Below are positions 24,166-34,938 of a stretch of DNA of 64,000 bases, in pieces (the stretch's first letter is position 1; each line of letters opens with the position of its first letter). Origin of the DNA: Carettochelys insculpta (Eukaryota > Chordata > Testudines > Carettochelyidae); NCBI RefSeq assembly GCF_033958435.1, contig NC_134152.1:26262001-26326000 (forward strand), in the 5' to 3' direction. Below the pieces are notes generated by a model. It saw nothing but the letters and a program-made list of their open reading frames with translations, searched no databases and was not told the DNA's origin. The translations under genes and the position numbers were made by a program.

Positions 24166-25616
24166 CCAACCGCATTCATGCGAGCAAATGGCAGATCTCT
24201 TATCTAAACCATCATCACCTCAGCAGGCTCATTGCTTTAGTGTCACCTACTGAAACACTTGGAGGTCGGTCCTCAGTTGTGCTGAGTTCGCACCTAGCAC
24301 AGGTGGGGATGGGGATGCTCCAGGACTTCTCCCAGCTGCAGTCAGCTGAGGATCAGACAGAGTGTTATGGGTTCTGCCTTGTTCCACCCTCCCCATCTGC
24401 ACATCCATGCCCATAGGGCAAAGGTGGGGGAATAAGCGGCACAAAGCCCATTCGCACTGTCTCTCTGCTATTCGGGAATTCCTCCATGTCAGGGGAGAAT
24501 ACTGAATTGCCCTTTTACTGAATTGCTCTCTCGCTGCTGTGTGCTTCTGAGATACCAAGAAACAGCCAAACCTGAGCCCATTGGGACTAAATTGTTTGTT
24601 TTTTCTTCACTAGGCTACGGTGGTGATCCTGGACATATCTCACATAGACCCCCACAAGGCCCAGTGGAAGTAGTGCTCCTTGATACCCAAGGAGTTTGGC
24701 CAGTGACACTCCACCAAAAGGGCCATGCACCCCCGAGAAGTGACACGCTCCCAGCCTGGTGCTGGTACCCATGTGGGCCACACACTAGACCAGTTTACAC
24801 AGAATGTAGGGACAAGCAGAGATTGTACAGCAGCATCCCTTCCGCCCATCGGGATGGTCAGTCGTGCTGAGAATGCCCCAAGCCATTTCCATTCAGCCAT
24901 GACAGCTTTTCTCAACCCCAACACAGCTAACACACAACTTTGTCCTGAGCTATGACTTGGTGGAATAGTCTGCCATGAATACACATCAGCAAACGTGCTC
25001 GTGTTTCACAGGAATGGCTCATAATTGTGCAGCTCAAAGAGGGTCACTGCAATATTTGGAGCTACAACTGTACTATCCTGTTGGGTTTTTGTAGCTTGGG
25101 TACACACCAGTACAACCTGTGAAGCCTCACACAGCATCTCACACCACAGAACAAACGCAGCCTTAAGGCATTACCTTGGCAGCAATGCAGCCACAGTGAC
25201 AGATAGCAAGTTAGAGCCCTGAATAGTTTAATGAAGGCCAGCAGATAATCATGGGTAAGTTTCAAGGGATAATTGCAGCTTTCTGAAATGAGCCTTCCCT
25301 TCCACAAAGCAAAATTCAAAGAGTGCTTGATTTTCTCAGCACTGTGTTACATATAATCTACCCCCTAGATGATTCATCCATTCGTCTGCCCTGCTCAGTT
25401 TATTATGTTCCAGGCTACAACATTCAGGAGAGTTTATAATGCCATCTCCTGCAGACCGATCGCAAGGCAAAATAAATCCAATGTATAATAAGCAGCTAAT
25501 GCACCAACAAGCCTCAATTCCTAACACCTTAGCCTCTCATCACAGGGAGATGGCACTACAGCAGTAGCCACCACAATTAAGATCACCTTAAATCTCGGCA
25601 AAAGAGATGAAAATTA

Positions 25617-25881
25617 GGCCAGGTCTGCACTAGACATTAAAGTCAATTGCAGATATGCAATTCTAGCTATAGCAATTGCACAGCTAGAATCAACTTATCT
25701 ACAATTGATTTACCTGGCTGGCCTCACAGAGTGATGCCAATAGGAGAAACTTGTGATATTAAGGAGCACAGGGATCAATCCCCAACAGTTTGATTTTGCA
25801 CATCCCCACGAGGCGCGCAAAACTAAACCCCAGATGATTGACCCTGACCAGGTTGGTGTTCTGCATAGTGAAGACATATCC
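25617..25881 (+). mobile_element. Harbinger-like MITE, first of a tandem pair
   Basis: Starts GGCCAGGTCTGCACTAGAC, ends GTGAAGACATATCC. TTA at 25614-25616 and 25882-25884, the latter shared with the next copy. An internal GCAATTCTAGCTATAGCAATTGC-type hairpin is present. Confidence 0.9.
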
Positions 25882-25884
25882 TTA

Positions 25885-26165
25885 GGCCAGGTCTATGTTA
25901 GACCTTAAAGTCTATTAGAGATATGCAATTCCAGCTACAGCAATTGACTTACCTACAATTGATTTACCTGGCTATCCTCACTGAGGGAAGTCGATGGGAG
26001 AAACTCTCCCATTTACTTTCCTTATTCCTTACGATACCGAGGAGTACAGGAGTTGGCTGTCTACCCCAGATAGTTTGATTTCCTATGTCCCTACTAGGCA
26101 TTTTAAATTGAACCTGGAAGATCGACCCTGAGAGGGTTGACCTTCTGGTTAGTGAAGATATACTC
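25885..26165 (+). mobile_element. Harbinger-like MITE, second of a tandem pair
   Basis: Starts GGCCAGGTCTATGTTAGAC, ends GTGAAGATATACTC. TTA on both sides (25882-25884, 26166-26168). Same orientation as its neighbour, with no spacer beyond the shared TTA. Confidence 0.9.
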
Positions 26166-26504
26166 TTAGTGACTACAGTTTCTCTGTACCCTCAGACAGA
26201 ACATCTCCACTGCATCAGTTGTGGTATCCACAGCAGAAGGAAGTCAGATACCACCACCTGACCTTTAGGCATCTTTGAAAAATCTCAACCTGCATAAACT
26301 GTGTAAGGATGAGGAAACAGGAGGAGGGAAAGACAGTGAAGGATAGATGCTCCCACCAGAGAGGGGCAATAGGATACGGACAACAGTGAAAACCAGAGGG
26401 AACATGTAAAGACGATGCAACTGCTGAGAGTCGTTTCACTCTAGTTTGGTGGGGAAAGTGTTTTGTGAGACGACACATTTATTAGGTTTTATCCTATGAG
26501 AATG

Positions 26505-26802
26505 GGGTACATCAACACTACATGGTAGATTGACTTGCTTAGGTCAACCTTCAGCAGTTTGATTGCGCGTGCCTCCTGGGGACACATGAAACTGAACGAT
26601 CAGGGGTTGACTGTCAACCCCTGTACTCCTTCACCTTGTGACAAGTAAGGGGTAGGGTCAATGGGAGAGTTTCTGCTGTCAACCTCACTCAGTGAGGACA
26701 GCCAGATAAGTCGATCGTAGATCCATCGATTCCAGCTACACAAGTGCTGTAGCTGGAATTGCGTATCTAGGATCGATTTTAAGGTCTAGTGTAGACCTGG
26801 CC
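26505..26802 (-). mobile_element. Harbinger-like MITE
   Basis: Reversed relative to the pair at 25.6-26.2 kb. Ends GGGTACATCAACACTAC and CTAGTGTAGACCTGGCC. Internal GTCGATCGTAGATCC and CTAGGATCGAT arms. No matching 3-bp duplication. Confidence 0.85.
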
Positions 26803-27036
26803 TGGAATAAAAATGGACAGAACAGAGTTACTGATGTCCACACGGTGGGCTGCATTTGTGTGCATAAGTGAACGTAGGTTGTATGGTACAGGCAGGGATC
26901 CCATTTGCGTGCTGGACTCCTGGATGTTAATGCTGAATAACAGGCAGGGCTGAGAAAGAGAGGTTTGCTGCCTTTCTGAGTAGACACACACAGGCAGTTT
27001 TGTTAGCTTCCCAAGATACAGATTAGCCCCCTCAGA

Positions 27037-27207
27037 GGCCAGATCTGCACTAGGGGAGAAAATCAATGTTAGATATTCAACTCCAACTACGTCAATTGCA
27101 TCGCCGGAGTTGACGTAGCTTATATTGATTTTCTGCGCCATTCCCACAACGGAAGGTCGATGGGAGAGTTTCTCCTCTGGACTTCTCCTACTCCTCAGGA
27201 GTGCCTT
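27037..27207 (+). mobile_element. Harbinger-like MITE, truncated variant
   Basis: Starts GGCCAGATCTGCACTAGGGG and contains AAAATCAATGTTAG with its inverse TTATATTGATTTT, then GGAAGGTCGATGGGAGAG. It stops at about CTCAGGAGTGC. A recognisable subfamily of the same MITE. Confidence 0.75.
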
Positions 27208-27239
27208 TGGAATTCTGAGTTCCAAACGAACTCAGAGCT

Positions 27240-27660
27240 CAAGCTGCGTTAAATGGAATTAAAGGGAATAACGAGCTGTAGACGGACGGTAATTTAATCA
27301 GCTCGTTTATCAAAAGGAACTAAGCCAGGCTAAACCAAACACAGCCATCTGAGACACTTTAAAACTTGTATCATTATATGTCATCATGCAACTAATGTTT
27401 CAATTCCCCAAGGAATGCAAACTCTGAGCATTCATCTCAATTACCAAGATGCAAATAGGGCTTTGCCTCACCATTTGGCGAGGAGGAACAAATTATTTTG
27501 CTCTCCTACTATATTTGAAATTAAACAGCTCCCCCAGATAAAAAAGGCATAACTCAGTATCCAAAGCAGACCACTGAAGCATTTAATTGCTCTTTTGCTA
27601 ATCTTCCTGTGCCATCTGAACCTGAACTGACTCCTCGCTCTAAAAAATCTGTGGTTCTAG
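27240..27660. promoter_or_regulatory. Repeat-poor block, candidate regulatory sequence
   Basis: No recognised transposon. Contains the octamer ATGCAAAT (about 27450), TAATTTAAT and several AT-rich cores. Offered only as unexplained non-repeat sequence. Confidence 0.2.
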
Positions 27661-27889
27661 CATGTCCATTATTGATGGCCTTTCTGCAGCAATGAAACCA
27701 TCAGAGTAAGGGGATGCATGGGGGCAGGAAGGAAGAAGCATAGGAGTGAAAGATATGGTTGTAGCTGGGAGCTTTGAGGTCTTACACTTGCAGAGCAGGA
27801 AAGAAATTCTGCAAAATTCCCTTTGTGGGGTTTTCAGTGCATTCCTCCTTTTGGGGGCTCGCAGGAGGAAATGGCTGTTGACATGATGT

Positions 27890-28415
27890 CACTGGATGAG
27901 TCATCAGTAACAGGGGTTGAACCCAGGACTTCAAAATCTACAAGCACAAGCCGCTACTGCAGAGATGGGCAACCGAGGCTAGTGAGTGGACCACATGAGC
28001 AAACCTCCTTCATCTCAGTGGGCCACATGATTGGCAGTGGTGGGCAACCTGCATCCGCCAGCCCACTGGAGTTCCACCTGCATCCCGGGCACCCCTTACT
28101 CCCACTCTCTCGTGCACTGGGGCATTAGAGCCATGTACTACCTACTTCTCTCGCTCCCTGCCAGGGCTTTTGGAGTACCGTGAATCCACTGACTGGAGCT
28201 CTGTTCCATCCTCCCACTCTGTCCCACAACTTGAACAACTGCAAACAGTTATGTGCGGTAGGAAGTGAGGGGCTCCAACACACAAGAGGCATGGGCGGAG
28301 GGCAGGCAGGGGGTGTGCAGGCTGCAGGTGGAGCTCCCAGGTGGAACCCCCATGACCTGCAGGCTGCAGGTTGCCCCCCACTGCTCTGTTGCTTGGGTCA
28401 GAAGGCAAGGTGCAT
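27890..28415 (-). repeat. tRNA-derived SINE split by a hAT-like element
   Basis: The left piece 27890-27959 contains a clean reverse box B (GGGGTTGAACCC) and AAGCCGCTACTG. The right piece, from about 28384, reads CTCTGTTGCTTGGGTCAGAA, corresponding to the GCATGAGCTAAAAG segment of other copies. The intervening 27960-28383 is a hAT-like foldback element. Confidence 0.6.
27960..28383. mobile_element. hAT-like foldback MITE
   Basis: Begins CAGAGATGGGCAACC and ends GGTTGCCCCCCACTG. The possible 8-bp duplication CGCTACTG/CTCTGTTG matches at 5 of 8. A second internal terminus, CAGTGGTGGGCAACC, lies at about 28035. The ends resemble the 2030-2500 element in composition and order of blocks (CTCCTTCATCTCAGT shared). 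Confidence 0.7.
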
Positions 28416-28639
28416 TACTTCAAACCAAGCAGTTGTCCCGTAAGTCCGTGTGGTCCAGCTACAGAAGAGGACAGAGCGCCAAACAGATGGCATGGCTTAC
28501 ACATGGAAGACGGTAAGAATTCCTCAGCAAGCCCTGCAGGCTCTTAAAGGGGGTATCCCGCATCACAACACAAGCACAGAATGAGCAGAAAGCAAGCGTG
28601 AAAAATCGGACGAGTGGGTGAGGGATAACAGGTACCCAC

Positions 28640-28700
28640 ATAAGAAAAAGCCCCAAATATTGGAACCGTTCCTATAAAATAGGGACATCTGGTCATCCTA
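28640..28700 (-). mobile_element. GGGTGACCA-family end fragment
   Basis: Reverse terminus TAGGGACATCTGGTCATCCTA after ACCGTTCCTATAAAA, the common end of this family. Confidence 0.55.
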
Positions 28701-28978
28701 CATAAGAGGGAGCATGGCAGCGAGAAAAAAAGCTTGAACTGATCTCTCCATGATTACGCTCCAGATTCTGGACCAGATGTCCTATACTTGAAGGCTATTG
28801 CTGACTACTCATGGTTATTTCCCTAAAGCATCATTAGCACTAGATGCTGGAGATGAGATGCTACTTCTGAATCTCACCTATCCTACCTCCATCAAAAAGG
28901 ACTGATTTTAATAAACATTAAACAAGGCACTCTGGCTATGGACTTCTGAAGCCTTCTGGGGTGAGATGGGAGTAGATC

Positions 28979-29135
28979 AATGTCCCCTCTAATCTTTTTC
29001 ATCCATGTGCTGATTTTTTTCCCCCATCAACGTGCAGAATAATTTTTTACCTGTGCTGAGGCATGCTCGAATATGCACTACCAATAGAAACACAAAACCT
29101 GGCTGTGGGCACCCTGTTAATCAGCCAGGCAGCAC
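28979..29135 (+). mobile_element. hAT-type MITE, CAGTGTTCCC family, truncated
   Basis: Shares TCCCCTCTAATCTTTTTCATCC, CACTACCAATAGAAACACA and GGCTGTGGGC with the family. The right end is not identifiable. Confidence 0.65.
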
Positions 29136-30082
29136 CCCCATTTCCACATGCAAACTAATTTAGCAAGGAGACCCAGTGACAGCTGGCTCAGGTACTCTGC
29201 AAAGCCTCTATGGGAGCAGCGATGGAACTTTTAATTCACTGCACAGCCCCCAAGGCCTTCCTTTTCTTGCTCTCTGGGCAGCTGCAGGGTTTACTCACAT
29301 CCTTCTGGCAGCCTCTGTTTCAGTTTCCGAACACAGGTCTGTGTGTGCATCTCAGTCCTGACCTGCAACATCTGACACTCCAGTCCAGAGACACCTTTAA
29401 GCTGTGACAGTCAGTCAGGCTGCAGTAGTTTTGGTTTGGCAGTTAGCGACTCTAGACAATTTCTCCCCAAAGGCTTTTCAGAAACAGTAAGCTGAATTCT
29501 GATCAGGGCTTCAAAAATACCTCTCATTATTAGACTAGCTGAAAAAGGACCTTGCTTGGAGCTACTTAAAGAACAGCATTCTCTTCTTTTTCATGCAATT
29601 ATTGCAATGATATTAGAGCACAAAATTGCCCCTGGGATTGGAAGATGGAATTAAATTTTGCAGCAAACACTAGGAAATGGGATCCTGATGTCTCTATTAG
29701 TAGCAAAAGGTTTCATATTTGGAAACTGGAAATATAGTGTCACTCCAGAGGATTCCAAATGGTGGGGGGAAAAAAATCCACATGTTAAGGGGGAAAATAT
29801 AACTTCACACGGAAGACAAAAGGGGGAAATTGCACACTCCAGTGAGATGTGTTATGCCTGGTTGGAATAAAAGATACCTTTTATATGGGTGGTCATTAAT
29901 GAACTGCAGTGCCCCAGATCCCCTGATAGGATCCTGCAGTGCAAAGCAGTGTAAGCATGGCGCATCCAGCCTGCTCAGTCCAGCAAAGGGGGAACTGACC
30001 AAATTGAAGGTGTGATTCCTAAGCCATGTCATCCTGGCATTTGGTGAAGAGGCATGACCAAAACACATGTGTGGTCAGCACT

Positions 30083-30425
30083 ATCATTGTTTGGAAGTAC
30101 AGTTTGAACCTCTCCACACCACCAACCTTGGGACCTGACTGGTGCCAAACCAGAGAATTTACCAAACCATAAGAGGTCAATATTGTCTAGCAGCATTACC
30201 AACACATCCACTGCTTACTGGGCTCTTAGAAGACATTTAGGGGTAAATTAGAGCTAAATAACAGCACAGAATACTGAGAGCAAGGACTGGTGGCTGGAAA
30301 CAAACTTTATAGGACCACAGGAAACTTCACCACACCCGTGATAAGTGGACATCCAGCTAACTAAAATCATGCTAGCCCATAGAAGTTGCTGGACCAGAAA
30401 GTGCTGGACTAAAGAGGTTCGACCC
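30083..30425 (-). mobile_element. Shorter copy of the MITE interrupted at 18-20 kb
   Basis: On the minus strand this begins GAACCTCTTTAGTCC and ends GAGGTTCAAACTG, so the ends are inverted (AACCTCT). It runs without interruption through GGTAATGCTGCTAGAC, the exact place where the 18.6-kb copy carries the hAT. It lacks the 18158-18580 block. Its transposon superfamily is not clear to me. Confidence 0.75.
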
Positions 30426-30731
30426 ATACAGCACTGAAACATTTTCCAGTGAAAAATGCCATGTTCTTTGAAACCAAATTATTTAGGAAACTGCATTGAT
30501 TTCAAAGAACAGTCCCATGGAAATAAATGTTCTGAAAGGCAAAACTTTTTGCTCAGGGCAATTTTCATTTCAGGCCATACAGAACGAAATTTAATTTCAG
30601 AACTGCAAATTTTTGTTCCAGAGTTTTATTGTATGGGGTTTTGTCAGTTTCAAATTATTTTTGCATTATTTCATAGCACGTCAGGAGTAGCTGTATATAA
30701 CTGCTGGTTCCTGTTGAGATACTGACACGAA

Positions 30732-31148
30732 GGCCGGGTGCACATTACAGCAATCTTTCGACAGATGAGCTTCCAGAAGATCTTCTTTCAAAAGAGCAAG
30801 TCCACATACAAAAAAGCGGACTGAAAGATCGATCCACTCTTTCGACACAAAGCACCTACACAGCCCTGACTCTTTTGAAGGAACGGGCCAGGGATTGAAA
30901 AATCTGGTGCCAGGACAACTGGTCTTTTGAAAAAGGGCCCTGTGGAGCATCTACACATGCTTCTTTCGAAAGCAGCTTTCAAAAGGAGGAGCTCTTCCTG
31001 ATCCGGGAGTGGAAGACGGCTTCCCGAAGAGGAGCTGCATTCTTTCAATTACAGATTGAAAGAGTGCATTTGGTGTGTGGATGCTCTGCGTCTTCTTTTT
31101 AAAAAAGGGCCTGATTTTCCAAAAGAATTTGCTAGAGTTGACGTGGCC
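30732..31148. mobile_element. MITE rich in TTTCGAAAG-type motifs
   Basis: Left end GGCCGGGTGCACATTAC and right end near GTTGACGTGGCC. The interior has many TCTTTCGA/TCGAAAGA and CTTTTGAAAG pairs, giving a highly self-complementary sequence of about 417 bases. A different family from the Chompy-like MITEs, although the first bases are similar. Confidence 0.65.
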
Positions 31149-33044
31149 AAAGTTATTGGGGTGGGGTGTGGGGCTGGAACAGGGACAACTGAAAGTTTGA
31201 CTTAGAGAAACAAGATAAAATAGTTCAACATGTGCTGTGCAGCAGCTGCCCTTTATGACTGAAAATTAATAAACAAAGACTATTTTAATTATATATCACA
31301 TGACAAGTCAGCAGCTGTAGAAAGTATGCACTACTAGCACATCTGGATTATGAAATAATGTAAAAATTACAAATACAACAATGAACAAAAAAAAAAAGTG
31401 AAATTTTGGAATTTCCAAATGAACATTCTCCAAAACTCCAATATTTTGAAAATTCTTGTTCATGGGAAATGCTGAAAATATTTAATTTTCAGTCTTATTT
31501 GGATCAAGAACAAATTTTGAAATTTCCCACGAACGGGATGCATATTCCAAGTTTCAACTCTCTCTAGTCAGGACTTTCTTCAGTCTGGACAAATTTTAGT
31601 TGATCTCGAATCTATTTGTAGGCAACGTATACATTAGTGCATACAATGTATATTAAAGCAGCTCTTACACAGCTCTAACTTGTGCCACATTACCAAATTC
31701 GCATGTATTTGGCCGAAGACTAATGGACAGGAAAGGGGCTAACAAGCTCTTTTGAAACCCCAGTAGTGCTCTGCAATGTGCATTGATTAGCCACAGCAGC
31801 AGACTCTATCTAAGATTTCTAGACCTCTGTGTCAGGTCTTAACTTTGACCAATTCCCCCCACCTCTACTTCTCCCCAAAAAGACTGGCTAAAAAGCCTAA
31901 AGCAATCCATATTGCATGCCTTTATCTGGAGACTGGCAAAAATGGCGGTGATGTTAATTTAAAAATATTGCATTGTTCTATTTTGTTTTCTATTTAAATT
32001 TTTCAAGAAAACTTTAAAAAAAGCAAAAAAACCAAAGAGAAATACCAGAGTGCATCCATATATACTTACAGAATGCTCAGCTTTTCCTGACTAATAAAGT
32101 TATCTGAAAACACCTGTAACATATGCAACTGAAGTTAACTCCTGTTTGAACCCTTGCTACAATATCTATTTAGAGCACTCAAAACACTTAGGCTACAATC
32201 CAATGCAAAACACTTAAGCGCATGCTTAACTTTAAGCACTAGTTATCTTATAGAACCTAATCAAATCAGGCATGTGTTTGAAGTTAGGCATGTGATTAAA
32301 GTGCCTTAACACGAAAGATTAATATTTCACGGGCAGTGAAGTGTTACTCTGTGGGAGTGAATTGTTTATGTGCTAATTTGTAATTTTCAAAGCTGTCTAG
32401 GGGACATACATATATATAATATGCCTAGGGGATAGACAGACAGATAGATACATAGGTGGACACACACAGTCCAATAATATCAAGACTATACAGAAATCGG
32501 CTAGGCAGCTTTGAAAACCTCCAGTAGCAATACACCACTTTTTAGAGACAGACAGACAGACAAACACTCACACACAAAGATTTACCCACTGTGGCTCTGG
32601 TCCTTCAGGACAGGGATTAGGGGGCTCAAGGTGGGGGGCTGGGAGTTGTGGGGTTCAAGGGAGGCGCTTGGGAGTGCAGAAGTCAGGGCAGAGCGTGGGG
32701 GCCAGCTAGCAGTTGCTCCCTGGGGTGGCAAGGGCTGCTGTGTTGGTCAGACAGTGGCGTTGGGTGCCTGGGCTGGCCTAGGACAGCAGGGGCATGCTGC
32801 CCCCTTGTGGTCATTCTGGAGTATAAGTGTTCCTGCTATCAGACCCCCTCCTTTTCTGTTTGATGACAAAGGATCACATTCCAGGCACATCCCATTGTCC
32901 TGGCACAACCAAACCCTCACCTTGCATTAAGCTGTGATAAGAGGAAGTAGCATGCCAAGTTTGGTGGTCCCCACTCTTATCATTTGAGACCCAAAAACAG
33001 ACACAGACAGACAGCTGCACAAACGCTCTCAAATACATAGTGGA

Positions 33045-33130
33045 GTCTCTCTGTCTCTCTCATGCACACACACACATGCATACACACACACACACCTCTC
33101 TCTCTCTCTCTCTCTCCCCCCCCCCCCCCA
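33045..33130 (+). repeat. Compound CT/CA/TC/C microsatellite
   Basis: Successive runs of CT, CA (interrupted by ATGCA), TC, and 14 consecutive C at about 33116-33129. Confidence 0.92.
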
Positions 33131-33395
33131 TTACATACATTTTATAGAGAGCCATATAGACATAAAATGATATAGCAGAAATTCTTCGAACATGAGCTGG
33201 GTACACGTGACATCAGATTTTAATTCCGGTGCTATTAGAAACAAACCACTGATGTTACCTGCTTATTATCAGGCTCCACAAGCAGAATGACATTAATATT
33301 TTAACCTTTACGTCAGTAACACAGTCTTTGTTAATAGCATTACTACAGCACCATCCATGCACTTAGCTGGTGCAAAAATACAAAAAATAGTAGTG

Positions 33396-33705
33396 CAGTG
33401 TTTCTTAAACTTTTTGACACCATGGATATAATATTTTTTTAATGAGGAAAACTTACAAAAATGTTCTTCAAAGAAGAAATTGTTGTCAGCCCAAAATAAA
33501 AAAAAAAAAAAACCCAAACAGCAACATATACAACAAAAACAAAATGAAGTAATTCAATCCAGTACCAGAGCAATGAGAAAGTAACACTGTATCTGGTTTT
33601 AATAACGGAAAATATCTACTTGATTTTTTTCCAAACGGTCACAGCACACCTGCGAGTTGTTCATGGAACACCCATGCTCCATGGAACATAGTTTAAGAAA
33701 CACTG
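33396..33705. mobile_element. hAT-type MITE, CAGTGTTTCTTAAAC family
   Basis: Perfect 15-base inverted ends: CAGTGTTTCTTAAAC and GTTTAAGAAACACTG. Possible worn 8-bp duplication TAGTAGTG/CAGTAGAA (5 of 8, sharing AGTAG). The interior contains the ATGGAACA and GTTCATGGAACAC blocks also found in inverse at 11030-11070. Confidence 0.9.
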
Positions 33706-33986
33706 CAGTAGAATGTAAATGCAGAATTAATTCAATGCAACCTTTATCTGGTGAAAAGAAAAGGACACCCACCAATTTGGTCTTCTTTCACACCACTGTG
33801 CTGCCTACCACAGCCTCAAAAGTAATGTTTCCAAATCCCAAACTTCACTTGCAAACAATCTCCCAACAAATTCTTCTGAAAATCCACCTGTTCCGCAATA
33901 CAATGTATCTACAAACGCCATATTTCCTCGTTGTACTGCATGCACTGATTTAAACTATTTGAAAGAGAGACTTGTATGGCTCTGTA

Positions 33987-34235
33987 TCAGTGGGGTAGCC
34001 GTGTTAGTCTGTGTCCGCAAAACAAGAAGTCCTGTGGCACCTTATAGACTAACAGATATTTTGGAGCATAAGCTTTCATGGGCAAAGGCCTGCTTCATCA
34101 GATGCATGAGCAGGGGGTTCCAGAGGAGGATCTAAATTTATAGGCTCATGAGAAGGAGGGAGACCCAGTCAAGAGGAGGGCCACAGTGGCCCAACTTCCA
34201 CATTAGCTGTTGATAATGGGCCACTCTAGCCCTCG
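33987..34235 (-). repeat. Turtle dispersed repeat, reverse copy
   Basis: Starts GTATCAGTGGGGTAGCCGTG, then TAGACTAACAGATATTTTGG, GAGCATAAGCTTTCATGGGC and ATCAGATGCATGAGCAGG. It ends near GATAATGGGCCACTCTAGC. Confidence 0.8.
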
Positions 34236-34239
34236 TCTT

Positions 34240-34362
34240 AACTTGGATTCCAAAGTGGGCAGCATGTGTTTCTATTGGTGGTGCATGTGCATACGCATAC
34301 ATGCCTTGGTGCACATAACAAAATTTATTCCACCCATGCATGGAAAAAGTTAGAGGGAACAC
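34240..34362 (-). mobile_element. hAT-type MITE, CAGTGTTCCC family, truncated
   Basis: Runs from about GGCAGCATGTGTTTCTATT to AGAGGGAACACTG at 34362. The expected opposite end is missing where it abuts a SINE-like fragment. Confidence 0.7.
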
Positions 34363-34629
34363 TGGATGGCATGCACAAACACACACAAAAACACACAGTG
34401 TTACCTTGTATGGAAAACAACTTTAAAAAATCACCTTTCCCCCACCCATACTTATGTACATAGACATCCCCCAAAAAACAAATGAATTAATAACCCCTTT
34501 ATCATTTCAGTGGAAAATTCCTCCTGATGGTACAAATGCCTCACCAAGTAGCAACCTATATTTGAAGTCCTATTAATACATCCCATTACCAGAAAGTATC
34601 CTATTTGTACTTTATTTTTCAATCAAAGG

Positions 34630-34700
34630 CATGGTCCAAAGCCCACCAAAGTCAATGAAAAGATCCCTCCATTGACTTCACTAGGCTTTGGATAGGACTC
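34630..34700. repeat. Short palindromic repeat
   Basis: GCATGGTCCAAAGCCCACCA pairs with CACTAGGCTTTGGATAGGAC. GTCAATG...CATTGAC forms the inner stem. Same family as 12091-12160. Confidence 0.82.
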
Positions 34701-34855
34701 TGAAGTCTCCAGGGGCATCTTTGGCCAAGGAGTGGCACTTTTCCCTCCTGTCTAGGGAAATGTTAATTATTCAATGTTACCAAAAAAGATGACAGAATGA
34801 AAATGGACACTATTGTACACAGCAAAAATCATCTGCTGAGAATTTCTTTCACTAC

Positions 34856-34938
34856 CTGCAGAATAAGGTTCTTGCTTCTCAGTGTAAATGAATTCTTTTC
34901 TTTCGTATTTGGCTCTGATCCACTGTTCTCGAAGCAGT
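34856..34938 (-). CDS. ADAP1: ADAP1 internal exon (end of ArfGAP domain)
   Basis: Seen: an acceptor (TTTTTTTTACAG) ends at 34939 and the exon runs from 34938 to a donor GTAGTG at 34855-34850. The 83 bases complete a Gln codon, then encode 27 residues starting LLREQWIRAKYERKEFIYTE and ending KQEPYSA, plus the first G of a Gly codon. Known: LLREQWIRAKYE closes the ArfGAP domain, and the EKQEPYSAG linker leads into the first PH domain of ADAP1. It corresponds to about residues 103-130. Open frame continues past the donor into intron sequence, which is chance read-through. The following PH-domain exon (expected to start near YREGFLWKRG) was not found in the remaining 34.8 kb. The TG/T-rich tract just upstream of the acceptor is unusual and is described separately. 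Confidence 0.96.

Larger units (their letters stand above)
1..34855 (-). other. ADAP1: ADAP1 intron 4 (partial, presumed)
   Basis: Everything downstream of the last visible donor. I looked for PH-domain coding signatures on the minus strand (lipid-binding KRGRDNGQFLSRKF, DGKEIVDWFNALR, GFRKRWFT and others) and found none. The region is therefore presumed to be one long intron, though a break in the assembly or a missed short exon cannot be excluded. It holds most of the transposons listed below. Repeat-poor blocks without a recognised feature include about 2.7-4.8, 9.5-10.9, 12.3-13.3, 17.0-17.9, 25.0-25.6, 27.2-27.8 and 31.2-32.4 kb. Confidence 0.7.

Noticed and set aside
24523..24984. 115-codon plus and 114-codon minus frames
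   Set aside because: Overlapping frames on both strands, no known motif, no splice sites of note. Left as unassigned intron sequence.
23264..27207. Spaced similar repeats as a CRISPR-like array
   Set aside because: Units are about 240-300 bases, in both orientations, with transposon ends and TTA duplications, in a vertebrate genome.
26779..27225. 148-codon minus-strand frame
   Set aside because: It spans two Harbinger-like MITE copies and their gap.
32511..32930. 139-codon plus-strand frame
   Set aside because: It begins in GACA microsatellite sequence and continues into a GC-rich block. No domain is recognisable.
33116..33129. Homopolymer C run as a biological signal
   Set aside because: It is the end of a compound microsatellite and its exact length may be a sequencing artefact.
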